Source: Bacteroidales bacterium
GTDB taxonomy: Bacteria; Bacteroidota; Bacteroidia; Bacteroidales; P3
Direction: 5' to 3'
DNA length: 64,000 bases
Assembly: GCA_017545365.1 (NCBI GenBank)
Contig: JAFWOP010000037.1
Span: 21,590 to 85,589, forward strand
Shown: positions 45,201-52,543 of the stretch, in pieces
How positions within the stretch are numbered: the first letter of the stretch is position 1
Layout of the letters: each line of letters starts with the position of its first letter
Made by a program: the position numbers and the translations under genes
Notes under the pieces: generated by a model
What the model was told of the DNA's origin: nothing
Database searches by the model: none
What the model saw: only the letters and a program-made list of their open reading frames with translations

Positions 45201-45241
45201 CCCCCCATAACCACTATAGGCACTATAATATCTATAATACC

Positions 45242-46222
45242 ATGAAGAAGAAAATGCTTGTCATCGTCAACCCCATCTCTGGGGTAGGACGCCAAAAGAA
45301 AATCGAGCGCATCCTTAACGACAACCTCAACAAGGACCTCTTCGACTATACCGTCCGCTATACCGAACATATCCACCACGGCACCGAGCTGGCCCGCGAA
45401 GGAGCCATGCAGGGTTTCGACATCATCACAGCCGTGGGCGGCGATGGCAGTGTGAACGACGTCATCTCAGGCATGTACGGCAGCGACGCCACCTTGGGCA
45501 TCATCCCCTGCGGCAGCGGCAACGGCCTGGCACGGTGCATGAAGATACCCCTCACCCCCGCCCTGGCCGTCCGCGTGCTCAACCAGGACAACGTCGGGGC
45601 TATCGACACCATCATACTCAACGACAAACACCACATCGCCAGCATCGCCGGCGTAGGCTTCGATGCCTTCATCGCCCGACTGATGAAGTCCGCCAAGCTG
45701 CGCGGCTTCTCCGCCTACCTCAACCTCATCCTACGCGAATACCCCTCCTACGAATCCAAGGACTACACCCTCGTCATCGACGGCAAAGAGATACAACGCA
45801 AGGCATGGTTCACCACCTTCGCCAACAGCAACCAGTTCGGCTACAACGCCGCCATCGCCCCTCAGGCCAAACTCGACGACGGACTCATCGACATCAGCAT
45901 CGTCGACAAGATACCCATCGGCCACGTCCCCATCACCGGACCGTTGGTGTATGCCAACCATTTCGAACTCAGCCAGCATGTGGAAATGTTCAAAGCCCAC
46001 GAAGTCCATGTGTCCGGCAATGTCGACTGCTGGGTGAACATTGACGGCGAGGGGGAGAACGTAGGCACCGAGCTCCATTTCGTCAACCACCAGCAGAGCC
46101 TCAAAATCATGAAGCGCGACATGGACAAACCCCTCATCTCGCACAGCGCCGCCGACCGCCTGCAGGCTGTGAAAGACCAGATACAGATGACCCACGACCA
46201 ACTAATCCCGAAGAAACGATAA
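45242..46222 (+). CDS. Diacylglycerol kinase-family lipid kinase
   Basis: 326 aa from the ATG at 45242. Seen: LVIVNPISGVGRQKK at the start, AVGGDGSVNDVISGMYG (GGDGS nucleotide-binding motif at 66-70), LGIIPCGSGNGLARCMKIP, VGFDAFIARLMK and VNIDGE in the C-terminal lobe. It is a DgkB/YegS/LCB5-type lipid kinase, cytosolic and membrane-associated. The frame is open for 417 nt upstream inside the transferase gene, but MKKKMLVIVNP is the family-typical start. Placed after an LTA-synthase-like gene, it may phosphorylate released diacylglycerol; that is inference. Confidence 0.92.
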   Translation: MKKKMLVIVNPISGVGRQKKIERILNDNLNKDLFDYTVRYTEHIHHGTELAREGAMQGFDIITAVGGDGSVNDVISGMYGSDATLGIIPCGSGNGLARCMKIPLTPALAVRVLNQDNVGAIDTIILNDKHHIASIAGVGFDAFIARLMKSAKLRGFSAYLNLILREYPSYESKDYTLVIDGKEIQRKAWFTTFANSNQFGYNAAIAPQAKLDDGLIDISIVDKIPIGHVPITGPLVYANHFELSQHVEMFKAHEVHVSGNVDCWVNIDGEGENVGTELHFVNHQQSLKIMKRDMDKPLISHSAADRLQAVKDQIQMTHDQLIPKKR

Positions 46223-46248
46223 CCCATAAGCGTCACTTTATTAGCCCC

Positions 46249-46584
46249 ATGTCGAAGAAAAACAAGATAGGGGTGGTCTATTCCACCAACCCCGACTACC
46301 AATACCAATACGACGACGACACCGCCCCGGTGGAGACCCTGCCCCCCAACCAGCAGAAGCTCCATGTGCGCATGGAACGCAGCGGCCGCGGAGGAAAAAC
46401 GGTGACGGTGGTGGACAACTTCGTCGGCACCGACGACGACCTCAACGCCCTGGGACGCACCCTGAAGACCAAATGCGGCGTCGGCGGCAGCGTCAAGGAC
46501 GGCCAAATCATCATCCAAGGCGACTTCCGCGACCGCATCACCACCCTCCTCCAAGAAATGGGCTGGAAAGCATCGCGAAACTGA
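46249..46584 (+). CDS. yciH: SUI1-domain translation factor YciH
   Basis: 111 aa, cytosolic. A variable N-terminal 40 residues (MSKKNKIGVVYSTNPDYQY), then the SUI1/eIF1-like domain: LHVRMERSGRGGKTVTVVDNFVGTDDDLNALGRTLKTKCGVGGSVKDGQIIIQGDFRDRI. GRGGKTVT and CGVGGSVKDGQIIIQG are the signature motifs. Bacterial homologues influence start-codon fidelity. It follows the lipid kinase by 26 nt. Confidence 0.93.
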   Translation: MSKKNKIGVVYSTNPDYQYQYDDDTAPVETLPPNQQKLHVRMERSGRGGKTVTVVDNFVGTDDDLNALGRTLKTKCGVGGSVKDGQIIIQGDFRDRITTLLQEMGWKASRN

Positions 46585-46799
46585 TTTCCGAGTCCGACAG
46601 GACCTTTCCTAGGCAGCGATTCATGCCTGCCGAGGCCGCGCCTTCGCCTTATCTGAGATAAAAGTAGGACTGACCTAGTATAATTCTAAGATTCGAAAAC
46701 CTAAACCGACGCCAGAAAGAGCCCCGCACGAGTTCAGAATATCCGAAGGCAGCTTCTTCCGACTGCGAGAGTGCTATAGCCGAGACATTAAGGGGATTT

Positions 46800-47067
46800 C
46801 TATACACCTCGGAGAGGTGAGACCATTAATAACACCGTACAAGCAATGTGAGGTGTCGCGACCGAATGGGAGCAACGCCACACATTGCGCAGTGCGGTGA
46901 TAATCAAGGAACAGAAAGCTGCGTCCCGTAGGGACGCGACATGGAGGCTATTTGACAAATGTCGCGTCCCTTCGGGACGCGATTACTTGATGACAGAATG
47001 TCACGGCACTGCGCCTTCGGCTTGTACCGTGTTATGAAAAGTCTCACCTCTTCGAGGTGATTGATAG
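46800..47067. repeat. Multi-hairpin element, copy R3, long palindromic form
   Basis: Left arm 46800-46844 and right arm 47020-47067 are imperfect inverted copies sharing CACCTC/GAGGTGAGAC, ATAACAC and TACAAGC. Inside are hairpins GCGTCCC-gta-GGGACGC (46921-46937) and GCGTCCC-ttc-GGGACGC (46964-46980) flanking GACATGGAGGC. GCGCAGTGCGGTGA is shared with R1. Arm-tip hairpins are CACCTC-gg(a)-GAGGTG and CACCTC-ttc-GAGGTG. Confidence 0.75.
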
Positions 47068-47118
47068 AAGACCTTTTACTTCAAAAGGGTCGCCAAATGT
47101 ATCGTCCATTTTAACTCC

Positions 47119-47160
47119 CACATTCAAACAATCAAGCATTCAAGCAATCAAGCATTCTCG
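47119..47160. repeat. Mini-repeat array, copy 7 (short)
   Basis: CATTCAAACAATCAAGCATT followed by CAAGCAATCAAGCATTC. Only the CAATCAAG module is present. Confidence 0.6.
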
Positions 47161-47162
47161 CA

Positions 47163-47771
47163 TTACCGCGTCCCGCTGACCCGACCGCCTTTATAGAAAT
47201 GTTTGCTCCAGTAGGAGTCGTCCAGTCGGCTGATGATGACGCCGCGCGAAGTGGAGGAATGGACGAAGAGGCCGTCTTTGAGGTAGATGCCCACATGCGA
47301 CACACGTCCTTTGCTGTTGGTGAAGAAGACGATGTCGCCCTCGCGGAGTTCGCTCTTGGTGATAAGGGTTACATCTTGTTGTATGTCGTTGGAGACGCGG
47401 TGCAGACGGATTTGGTAGACCTCGCGGTAGATATGCCCGACAAAGGCCGAGCAGTCGACCCCCTCCTTGGTGGTGCCCCCATATCGGTAGGGGGTGCCCA
47501 TCCACGCCTCGATGGCGTTGTAGAGCTGCTCGTTGTCATCGGGGCCGCGCTCGATGCCGAGGGCATTGACACGTCCGGCGGCCTTGTCCTCGCGCGAGGG
47601 GGTGGGCTGGTAGGGCGTCTCCGGCACATATTCGTCGACATACAGCTCGCCCACAGTGAAATCCTCTTCTTCAAGGTCATGGGAGAGGATGTTACGGATG
47701 GCGTCGCAGGAGGTGGCGAGCAGCGATATGGGGAGGAGTAGGAAGAAGAAGAGTTTTACTTTTCGGTTCAT
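47163..47771 (-). CDS. NlpC/P60 peptidoglycan endopeptidase lipoprotein
   Basis: 202 aa. Lipobox ATSC (Cys 22), an acidic linker (about 30-80), then an NlpC/P60 (C40) domain with catalytic Cys107 in GVDCSAFVGHIY, His159 in SHVGIYL and a third polar residue His171 in FVHSSTSRGVIISRLDDSYW. It cleaves gamma-D-Glu-diamino-acid bonds in peptide stems. It is the last gene of a leftward run mltD-like/divIC/nlpC, with gaps of 4 and 11 nt, so all three are probably on one transcript acting on the cell wall. Confidence 0.93.
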   Translation of the reverse strand: MNRKVKLFFFLLLPISLLATSCDAIRNILSHDLEEEDFTVGELYVDEYVPETPYQPTPSREDKAAGRVNALGIERGPDDNEQLYNAIEAWMGTPYRYGGTTKEGVDCSAFVGHIYREVYQIRLHRVSNDIQQDVTLITKSELREGDIVFFTNSKGRVSHVGIYLKDGLFVHSSTSRGVIISRLDDSYWSKHFYKGGRVSGTR

Positions 47772-47782
47772 TGTTAATGCCG

Positions 47783-48082
47783 CTAATTGTCTTTGATGAT
47801 GTATATGTCCTCGTTGCTGCGCTTCATGTAATAGTGTTCGCGGCCATAGGTCTCCAACGCATCGGGGTTGCCGGTGAGGGACACCGCCTCGATGCTGTCC
47901 TGCCGGATGTTCTTCTCCAACATGTCAGCCTCCTTGTTCAGCTCGGCCAGCTCCCGTTTCAGACGGTGGGTGACCATCACGTTGTTCTCTCCCAGGAAAA
48001 GGAAGAAAATCAAAAAGATAAGGGTGACGGCAACATATTTGTTGCGCACTATTTTCCAAACAGTAAGGAGCACTTTTTTCAT
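47783..48082 (-). CDS. FtsB/DivIC-family septum protein
   Basis: 99 aa. Short cytosolic N-terminus, one membrane helix at about 18-31 (VAVTLIFLIFFLFL), then a coiled coil (THRLKRELAELNKEADMLEKNIRQDS) and a short C-terminal part EHYYMKRSNEDIYIIK, the layout of FtsB/DivIC. These small proteins join the FtsL/FtsQ subcomplex of the divisome. It sits between two peptidoglycan hydrolase genes. Confidence 0.88.
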   Translation of the reverse strand: MKKVLLTVWKIVRNKYVAVTLIFLIFFLFLGENNVMVTHRLKRELAELNKEADMLEKNIRQDSIEAVSLTGNPDALETYGREHYYMKRSNEDIYIIKDN

Positions 48083-48086
48083 AATT

Positions 48087-49364
48087 CTAACGCACTTTCA
48101 GTTTCTGTCCTTCGCGGATGCGGTCGGAGCGGAGGTTGTTGAGTTTCTTGATACGCGAGACGGTGGTGCCATGTTTGGCAGCAATGGAGGTGAGGGTCTC
48201 GCCACGGCGGACACGGTGGTAGGACGAGCCTTGTGAGGACTTCTTGCGCGAGGACTTGCTGACGGCTGACTGGTCGTCGCTGACGGCGGTCTTCACGATT
48301 GCGGAACGACGGCTGAGCGAGTCTTCCGAGGCCTTGAAGATGGTGTCGGCCCAGTTGATGAGGTCGTTCATCTTCTGCGTGGGCAGACAGATGGGGTAGG
48401 AAGCGTGCTCGCCAGGTATGAAGTCGGCACGATACTGGGGGTTGAGCGTGCGGAGCTCGTCCATCTCGATGCCGGCATACTGGCTCACATAACAGAAGAG
48501 CATATTGCGTTCCACCATCAAGGTGTCGGTACGCAGGGGTATGGTGACCTTCTTGGGGTGCAGGCCGTGTTCAGGGTAGTAGTTCATGATGTAGGTGGCG
48601 GCGATGAAGGCTGGGATGTAGCCGCGGGTCTCGCGGGGCAGGTAGGGGTAAATCTGCCAGAAGTCGCGCTTGCCACCCGAACGGGCGATGGCCTTGTTGA
48701 TATTGCCGGGGCCGCAGTTGTAGGCAGCGATAGCCAGATGCCAGTCGCCGAACACGTTATAGAGGTCGTGGATATAATGGGCGGCGGCATCGGAGGCCTT
48801 GTAGGTGTCGCGTCGCTCGTCGATGAGCGAGTTCACTTCGAGGCCGTAGTTCTTGCCCGTGGTGTACATAAACTGCCACAGACCCGCAGCACCCACACGC
48901 GAAGTGGCCTGGGGATTCATGGCCGACTCGACGATGGTGAGGTGCTTCAGTTCCTCCGGCACACCCCAGCGGGACAAGGCCTCCTCGAAGATGGGGTAGT
49001 AGAACTCCGAGAGGGTAATCATCACATCTATGCGGCCCCTCATGCGGTTGAGATACATACGGATGTATGAGCGCACCTCAGGGTTGAACGTCATAGGGAT
49101 AACCGTGTGAAGCATGTTGAGTCGGGAGGCGATGACGCTGTCGGGTATTTGGTCAAAGGCGTAGTCGGTGTTGATATTGGCGCGATGGCGGCGTGAGGAG
49201 GCGGCATATTTGTTAAAGATATAGCTGTTCAGCAGACTGTCGTAGTTGGTCACAAACTGGTCTGCCATGTCGGCAGCTTCGACATGATTGGTACGTGGCT
49301 GGGCTTTGGCTGCGGACGGCACGAACAGCAGCAAGGCTAGAAATATGTAGCAAAATCGTTTCAT
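48087..49364 (-). CDS. MltD-like lytic transglycosylase with LysM domain
   Basis: 425 aa from the ATG at 49364; an upstream in-frame codon falls on the promoter. Signal peptide MKRFCYIFLALLLFVPSAAKAQ. SLT (GH23) domain about 125-265 with catalytic Glu146 in HLTIVESAMNPQATSRVGAAGLWQFM, then AIAAYNCGPGNINKAI and WQIYPYLPRETRGYIPAFIAATYI. A Ser/Lys-rich linker, then a C-terminal LysM domain about 378-424 (HRVRRGETLTSIAAKHGTTVSRIKKLNNL). It cleaves glycan strands. First gene of the cell-wall operon; good promoter upstream. Confidence 0.93.
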   Translation of the reverse strand: MKRFCYIFLALLLFVPSAAKAQPRTNHVEAADMADQFVTNYDSLLNSYIFNKYAASSRRHRANINTDYAFDQIPDSVIASRLNMLHTVIPMTFNPEVRSYIRMYLNRMRGRIDVMITLSEFYYPIFEEALSRWGVPEELKHLTIVESAMNPQATSRVGAAGLWQFMYTTGKNYGLEVNSLIDERRDTYKASDAAAHYIHDLYNVFGDWHLAIAAYNCGPGNINKAIARSGGKRDFWQIYPYLPRETRGYIPAFIAATYIMNYYPEHGLHPKKVTIPLRTDTLMVERNMLFCYVSQYAGIEMDELRTLNPQYRADFIPGEHASYPICLPTQKMNDLINWADTIFKASEDSLSRRSAIVKTAVSDDQSAVSKSSRKKSSQGSSYHRVRRGETLTSIAAKHGTTVSRIKKLNNLRSDRIREGQKLKVR

Positions 49365-49406
49365 ATATAGGCTATTTCGGCATTTCAGACGACACAATTG
49401 TCTTTG

Positions 49407-49414
49407 CAAAAATA
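49407..49414 (-). promoter_or_regulatory. Promoter of the mltD-like/divIC/nlpC operon
   Basis: Reverse-strand TATTTTTG followed by CAAAG, a TAnnTTTG -7 box, 43 nt before the ATG at 49364. Confidence 0.65.
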
Positions 49415-49574
49415 CGAAAAAAATATCTTATGGCACGGACAACGGCAAATAGTTTTTATCAACAATCTATTTTATCCACATACAACATGCTGACCTCAAA
49501 AAGATTAACAGGGATGTGATGGTGAAAAGATTTTTTTTTATGAAACGGGGTGGCAATTTGTGATTTTTTTTGTG

Positions 49575-49582
49575 TATCTTTG
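49575..49582 (+). promoter_or_regulatory. Promoter of trxA
   Basis: TATCTTTG preceded by TGATTTTTTTTGTG, the same extended form as at 36536 and 39977. 38 nt before the ATG at 49620. Confidence 0.75.
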
Positions 49583-49619
49583 CAGACCGAAGAACAACAA
49601 TTTAACACAACAATACATC

Positions 49620-49934
49620 ATGGAAATCAACATTACAGAACAAAATTTCGACGAAGTACTGGCCAACAATCCTGTTGCCATGATTGACTTCGGAGCCACC
49701 TGGTGCGGCCCCTGCAAAGCCCTCGCTCCCGTGGTGGAGGAGATAGCCAACGACTATGAAGGCCGTGCCGCTGTCGGCAAGGCCGATGTGGAGGAATGCC
49801 CTGCTATTGCAGCACGTTTCCGCATCCGCAACGTGCCTACCGTCCTCTTCTTCAAGAACGGCGAGCTGGTTGACAAGAGTGTCGGCGGCGTGCAGAAGAA
49901 GACCCTCACCGACAAGCTCGACGCCCTGCTTTAA
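49620..49934 (+). CDS. trxA: Thioredoxin
   Basis: 104 aa cytosolic disulfide reductase. MEINITEQNFDEVLANNPVAMIDFGATWCGPCKALAP with the redox pair Cys29/Cys32 in WCGPC, the cis-proline in IRNVPTVLFFKNGELVDKSVGG. Normal length. The in-frame upstream codons fall on the promoter, so ATG 49620 is chosen. A terminator hairpin follows, so it is probably a single-gene unit. Confidence 0.96.
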   Translation: MEINITEQNFDEVLANNPVAMIDFGATWCGPCKALAPVVEEIANDYEGRAAVGKADVEECPAIAARFRIRNVPTVLFFKNGELVDKSVGGVQKKTLTDKLDALL

Positions 49935-49956
49935 TCCACATTGTCGAACCCACCCA

Positions 49957-49994
49957 CACAGACCACGGCTCCCCGGTCGTGGACTGTGTTGTTT
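49957..49994 (+). terminator. Terminator after trxA
   Basis: CACAGACCACG / CGTGGACTGTG stem with one A-A mismatch and a 10-nt loop, followed by TTGTTT. Confidence 0.7.
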
Positions 49995-50063
49995 CCACCA
50001 TAAACCACATGGCAGGGGTTTATCACCTTCGCCCCGCCTTCGGCCTAGGCCAGAAAAATAGTC

Positions 50064-50993
50064 ATGTTTGAAGACCTAGAAAAATACAAATCCCTCGAAT
50101 TCTTCGCCCGCCAGATAGTGGAGGGCTTCCTTATTGGTTTGCACCGCAGTCCCTTCCATGGTTTCTCCGTCGAGTTTGCCGAACATCGGCAGTACACCCT
50201 CGGCGAACCCATCCGCAACATCGACTGGAAACTCTACGGACGTACCAACAAGCTCTTTGTCAAACGGTTTGAGGAGGAGACCAACCTCCGATGCCAGCTG
50301 GTGGTCGACCACAGCGGCTCGATGTTCCTCCCTGTCGAAGGGCAGAACAACATCCAGAGCCCCAACAAACTCACCTTCTCCTGTTATGCGGCCGCCGTGC
50401 TGAGCGAGTTGCTGCTCAAGCAGCGCGACGCCTTCGGGCTCTCGCTCCTCAGCAACGGCATCGACCTCCAGACCGACTGCCGGAGCAGCCGTGTGCATCA
50501 GAAATACCTCCTCGAGCTGCTCGAAAAAGAGCTGCGCCAACAGCCGCAGGAACACACCACCTCCCCCACCGAAACCCGCCTGTCGCAAGCCCTGCACCTC
50601 ACGGCCGAAAGCATCCACCGGCGGTCGCTGGTGGTGATATTCACCGATGCCTTGGTGCGGCCCGACGACCAGGACCCCCTGATGGACGCGCTGCGCCACC
50701 TGCGCCACTGCAAACACGAGGTCATCCTCTTCCACACGCTGCACCACCAGCAGGAGATAGCCTTCGACTACCCCGACAAACCCACCGAATTCATCGACCT
50801 CGAAAGCGGCCGCCACCTGAAGCTGATGCCCTCTGAGGTGGCTGAGAAGTACCGCCAAAACATGCTCCGCCAGGCAGCCGAAATCAAGCAACACGCCATC
50901 CGCTACCGTATCGACTACCAGCCCGTGGACATAGGTCGGGGGGTCAACCAGGTGCTGCTCCCATTCCTCCTCAAACGCAACAAACACGTCTAG
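50064..50993 (+). CDS. DUF58 (vWA-like) protein
   Basis: 309 aa without signal peptide. The DUF58 signature GFLIGLHRSPFHGFSVEFAEHRQYTLGEPIRNIDWKLYGRTNKLFVKRFEEETNL is followed by a von Willebrand A-like fold with the MIDAS motif DHSGSM (82-87). Family members usually sit next to MoxR ATPases and Bat proteins and help assemble or protect envelope proteins. Here it stands between trxA and buk without those partners. The role is unassigned. Confidence 0.9.
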   Translation: MFEDLEKYKSLEFFARQIVEGFLIGLHRSPFHGFSVEFAEHRQYTLGEPIRNIDWKLYGRTNKLFVKRFEEETNLRCQLVVDHSGSMFLPVEGQNNIQSPNKLTFSCYAAAVLSELLLKQRDAFGLSLLSNGIDLQTDCRSSRVHQKYLLELLEKELRQQPQEHTTSPTETRLSQALHLTAESIHRRSLVVIFTDALVRPDDQDPLMDALRHLRHCKHEVILFHTLHHQQEIAFDYPDKPTEFIDLESGRHLKLMPSEVAEKYRQNMLRQAAEIKQHAIRYRIDYQPVDIGRGVNQVLLPFLLKRNKHV

Positions 50994-51064
50994 CAGCCTC
51001 CCCCTTTTGAAACTTTTTTTCTTAAAAAGTGAAAGCATACCTCCATTATATTATTTTTTTTTCA

Positions 51065-51072
51065 TATCTTTG
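51065..51072 (+). promoter_or_regulatory. Promoter of buk
   Basis: TATCTTTG followed by CAAAT, a perfect -7 box, 57 nt before the ATG at 51130. Confidence 0.75.
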
Positions 51073-51129
51073 CAAATCGAAATCTTTCGAAGAACAAACA
51101 ACAGAAATAATAAAATATAACATACCACT

Positions 51130-52221
51130 ATGAGCACAAAGAAGTACACCCTAGTCATCAACCCTGGCGCCACATCCACCAAGGCTGCCATCTATGAAGG
51201 TGAGAACGAAGTATTTACCGAAAATCTCTCACACCCCATTGAAGAAATACAGAAATTCAAGGAAGTGGCTGACCAGTTCGACTACCGCAAGGATGCCATC
51301 CTCGACATGGTGAAACGCCATGGTGTCGGCACCGACGAGATTGCCGTCGTCATGGGCCGCGGCGGCCTCACCCGCCCCTGCGAGAGCGGCTGCTACCGCG
51401 TGAATGACTTGATGAAGGAAGAGTGCCACGCCGGCATCCAAGGCAAGCACGCCTGCAACCTGGGCGCACTCATCAGCGATGCCATCGCCAAGGAGATAGG
51501 CCTCGACTGCGCCTATATCGCCGACCCCGGCATCGTGGACGAGCGTCCCGAATATGCCAAAATTTCCGGTCACCCCATTTTCGACCTCGACCCCAGCCAC
51601 GAGGGCGTTATCTGGCACTGCCTCAACCAGAAGATGACCGCCAAGCTCTATGCCCGCGAACTGGGCAAGCATTATGAGGACCTTAACCTCATCATCGCCC
51701 ACATGGGCGGCGGTGTCAGCGTGGGCATCCACCAGCACGGCCGTTGCGTGGAGGTAAACCGCGCCCTCTGCGGTCTCGGAGCCTTCTCCCCCACCCGCTG
51801 CGGCAGCATCAACGCCAGCAAACTCATCGAGGTGGCCTGCTCCGGCAAATACACCGAGGCCCAGCTGAAGAAGCTCGTCACCGCCGAAGGCGGCTTCGTG
51901 GCCTATCTGGGCACCAACGACGCCTACGAGGTGGAGAAGAAAGCCCTCGCAGGCGACGAGAAGTGCAAGCTGCTGGTCGATGCCTTCTGCTATCAGGTGT
52001 CGCTCGAAATCAGCCGTCTCGCAGCCGTGGTCAGCGGCAAGGTCGACGCCATCCTGCTCACCGGCGGCATCGCCTACAGCAAGCCCTGGATGCAGATGAT
52101 TATCGACCGCGTCGGCTGGATTGCCCCCGTCAAGGTCTACAAGGGCGAGAACGAAATGCTCGCACTGGCCATCTGCGGCAAGGAAATCCTCGACGGCGTA
52201 GCCCCCAAAGAGTACAAATAG
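51130..52221 (+). CDS. buk: Butyrate kinase
   Basis: 363 aa acetokinase-family enzyme converting butyryl-phosphate (or a branched acyl-phosphate) and ADP to the acid and ATP. Seen: LVINPGATSTKAAIYEGE (phosphate-binding loop), VMGRGGLTRPCESG, IADPGIVDERPEYAKISG, IIAHMGGGVSVGIHQHGR, GLGAFSPTRCGSIN, LLTGGIAYSKPW. These are butyrate-kinase hallmarks; length is normal. No phosphotransbutyrylase gene is adjacent. It is expressed from its own promoter and ends before a hairpin. Confidence 0.95.
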   Translation: MSTKKYTLVINPGATSTKAAIYEGENEVFTENLSHPIEEIQKFKEVADQFDYRKDAILDMVKRHGVGTDEIAVVMGRGGLTRPCESGCYRVNDLMKEECHAGIQGKHACNLGALISDAIAKEIGLDCAYIADPGIVDERPEYAKISGHPIFDLDPSHEGVIWHCLNQKMTAKLYARELGKHYEDLNLIIAHMGGGVSVGIHQHGRCVEVNRALCGLGAFSPTRCGSINASKLIEVACSGKYTEAQLKKLVTAEGGFVAYLGTNDAYEVEKKALAGDEKCKLLVDAFCYQVSLEISRLAAVVSGKVDAILLTGGIAYSKPWMQMIIDRVGWIAPVKVYKGENEMLALAICGKEILDGVAPKEYK

Positions 52222-52278
52222 CCCTGCCTCTTGGAAGGCTGTAGAGCCCTACAGAATCCTTCCCCGAATACGCACCAC

Positions 52279-52320
52279 AACTCCACCCCCCACTTTTCCA
52301 AGCTGAGGGAGTGGAGTTTA
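52279..52320 (+). terminator. Terminator of buk
   Basis: AACTCCAC / GTGGAGTT stem, extended by CCC/GGG inside, followed by TAT. Confidence 0.6.
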
Positions 52321-52354
52321 TAGAATAATAAAAACAAATCGTTTTTATGCTATA

Positions 52355-52515
52355 TATGACTGAATTTTCAACAGCCTCGAAGAGGCTGAATCTCAATAAC
52401 CCCACACAAGGAACGCGGGGTCGCGACCGGATGGGAGCAACCCCGATTTCCGCAATATGGGGTCGTGAAGCACCCTCCTATCCAGCGTCTCGGAGAGACG
52501 CGATTTCAATCATAT
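52355..52515 (-). repeat. Multi-hairpin element, copy R4
   Basis: GACTGAATTTTCAA at the left, then CAGCCTC-gaa-GAGGCTG (52372-52388), AATAACCCCACACAAGGAACG, a partly rearranged middle with GGTCGCGACC, and GCGTCTC-gga-GAGACGC (52485-52501). Compared with R2, both outer stems carry paired substitutions (CATC/GATG to CCTC/GAGG; TCCC/GGGA to TCTC/GAGA). The middle also shares CGCGACCG and ATGGGAGCAAC with R3. Confidence 0.7.
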
Positions 52516-52543
52516 TGACGAAAGCGAAACAGATAATAAAGCC

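Larger units (their letters stand above)
46585..47162. other. Gene-free region between convergent genes with a palindromic repeat
   Basis: About 580 nt. It holds multi-hairpin element R3 (46800-47067) and a short mini-repeat array (47119-47160). 46585-46799 has no recognised feature. Confidence 0.6.
52222..52543. other. Gene-free region between buk and the PKD-repeat gene
   Basis: About 320 nt holding the buk terminator and multi-hairpin element R4. No -7 box with the TAnnTTTG form is seen before the next gene. Confidence 0.55.

Noticed and set aside
44825..45241. Extended start for the diacylglycerol-kinase-like gene
   Set aside because: The 139 extra codons overlap the transferase gene in another frame and give an Arg/Pro/His-rich non-protein-like sequence; the family-typical MKKKMLVIVNP start follows.
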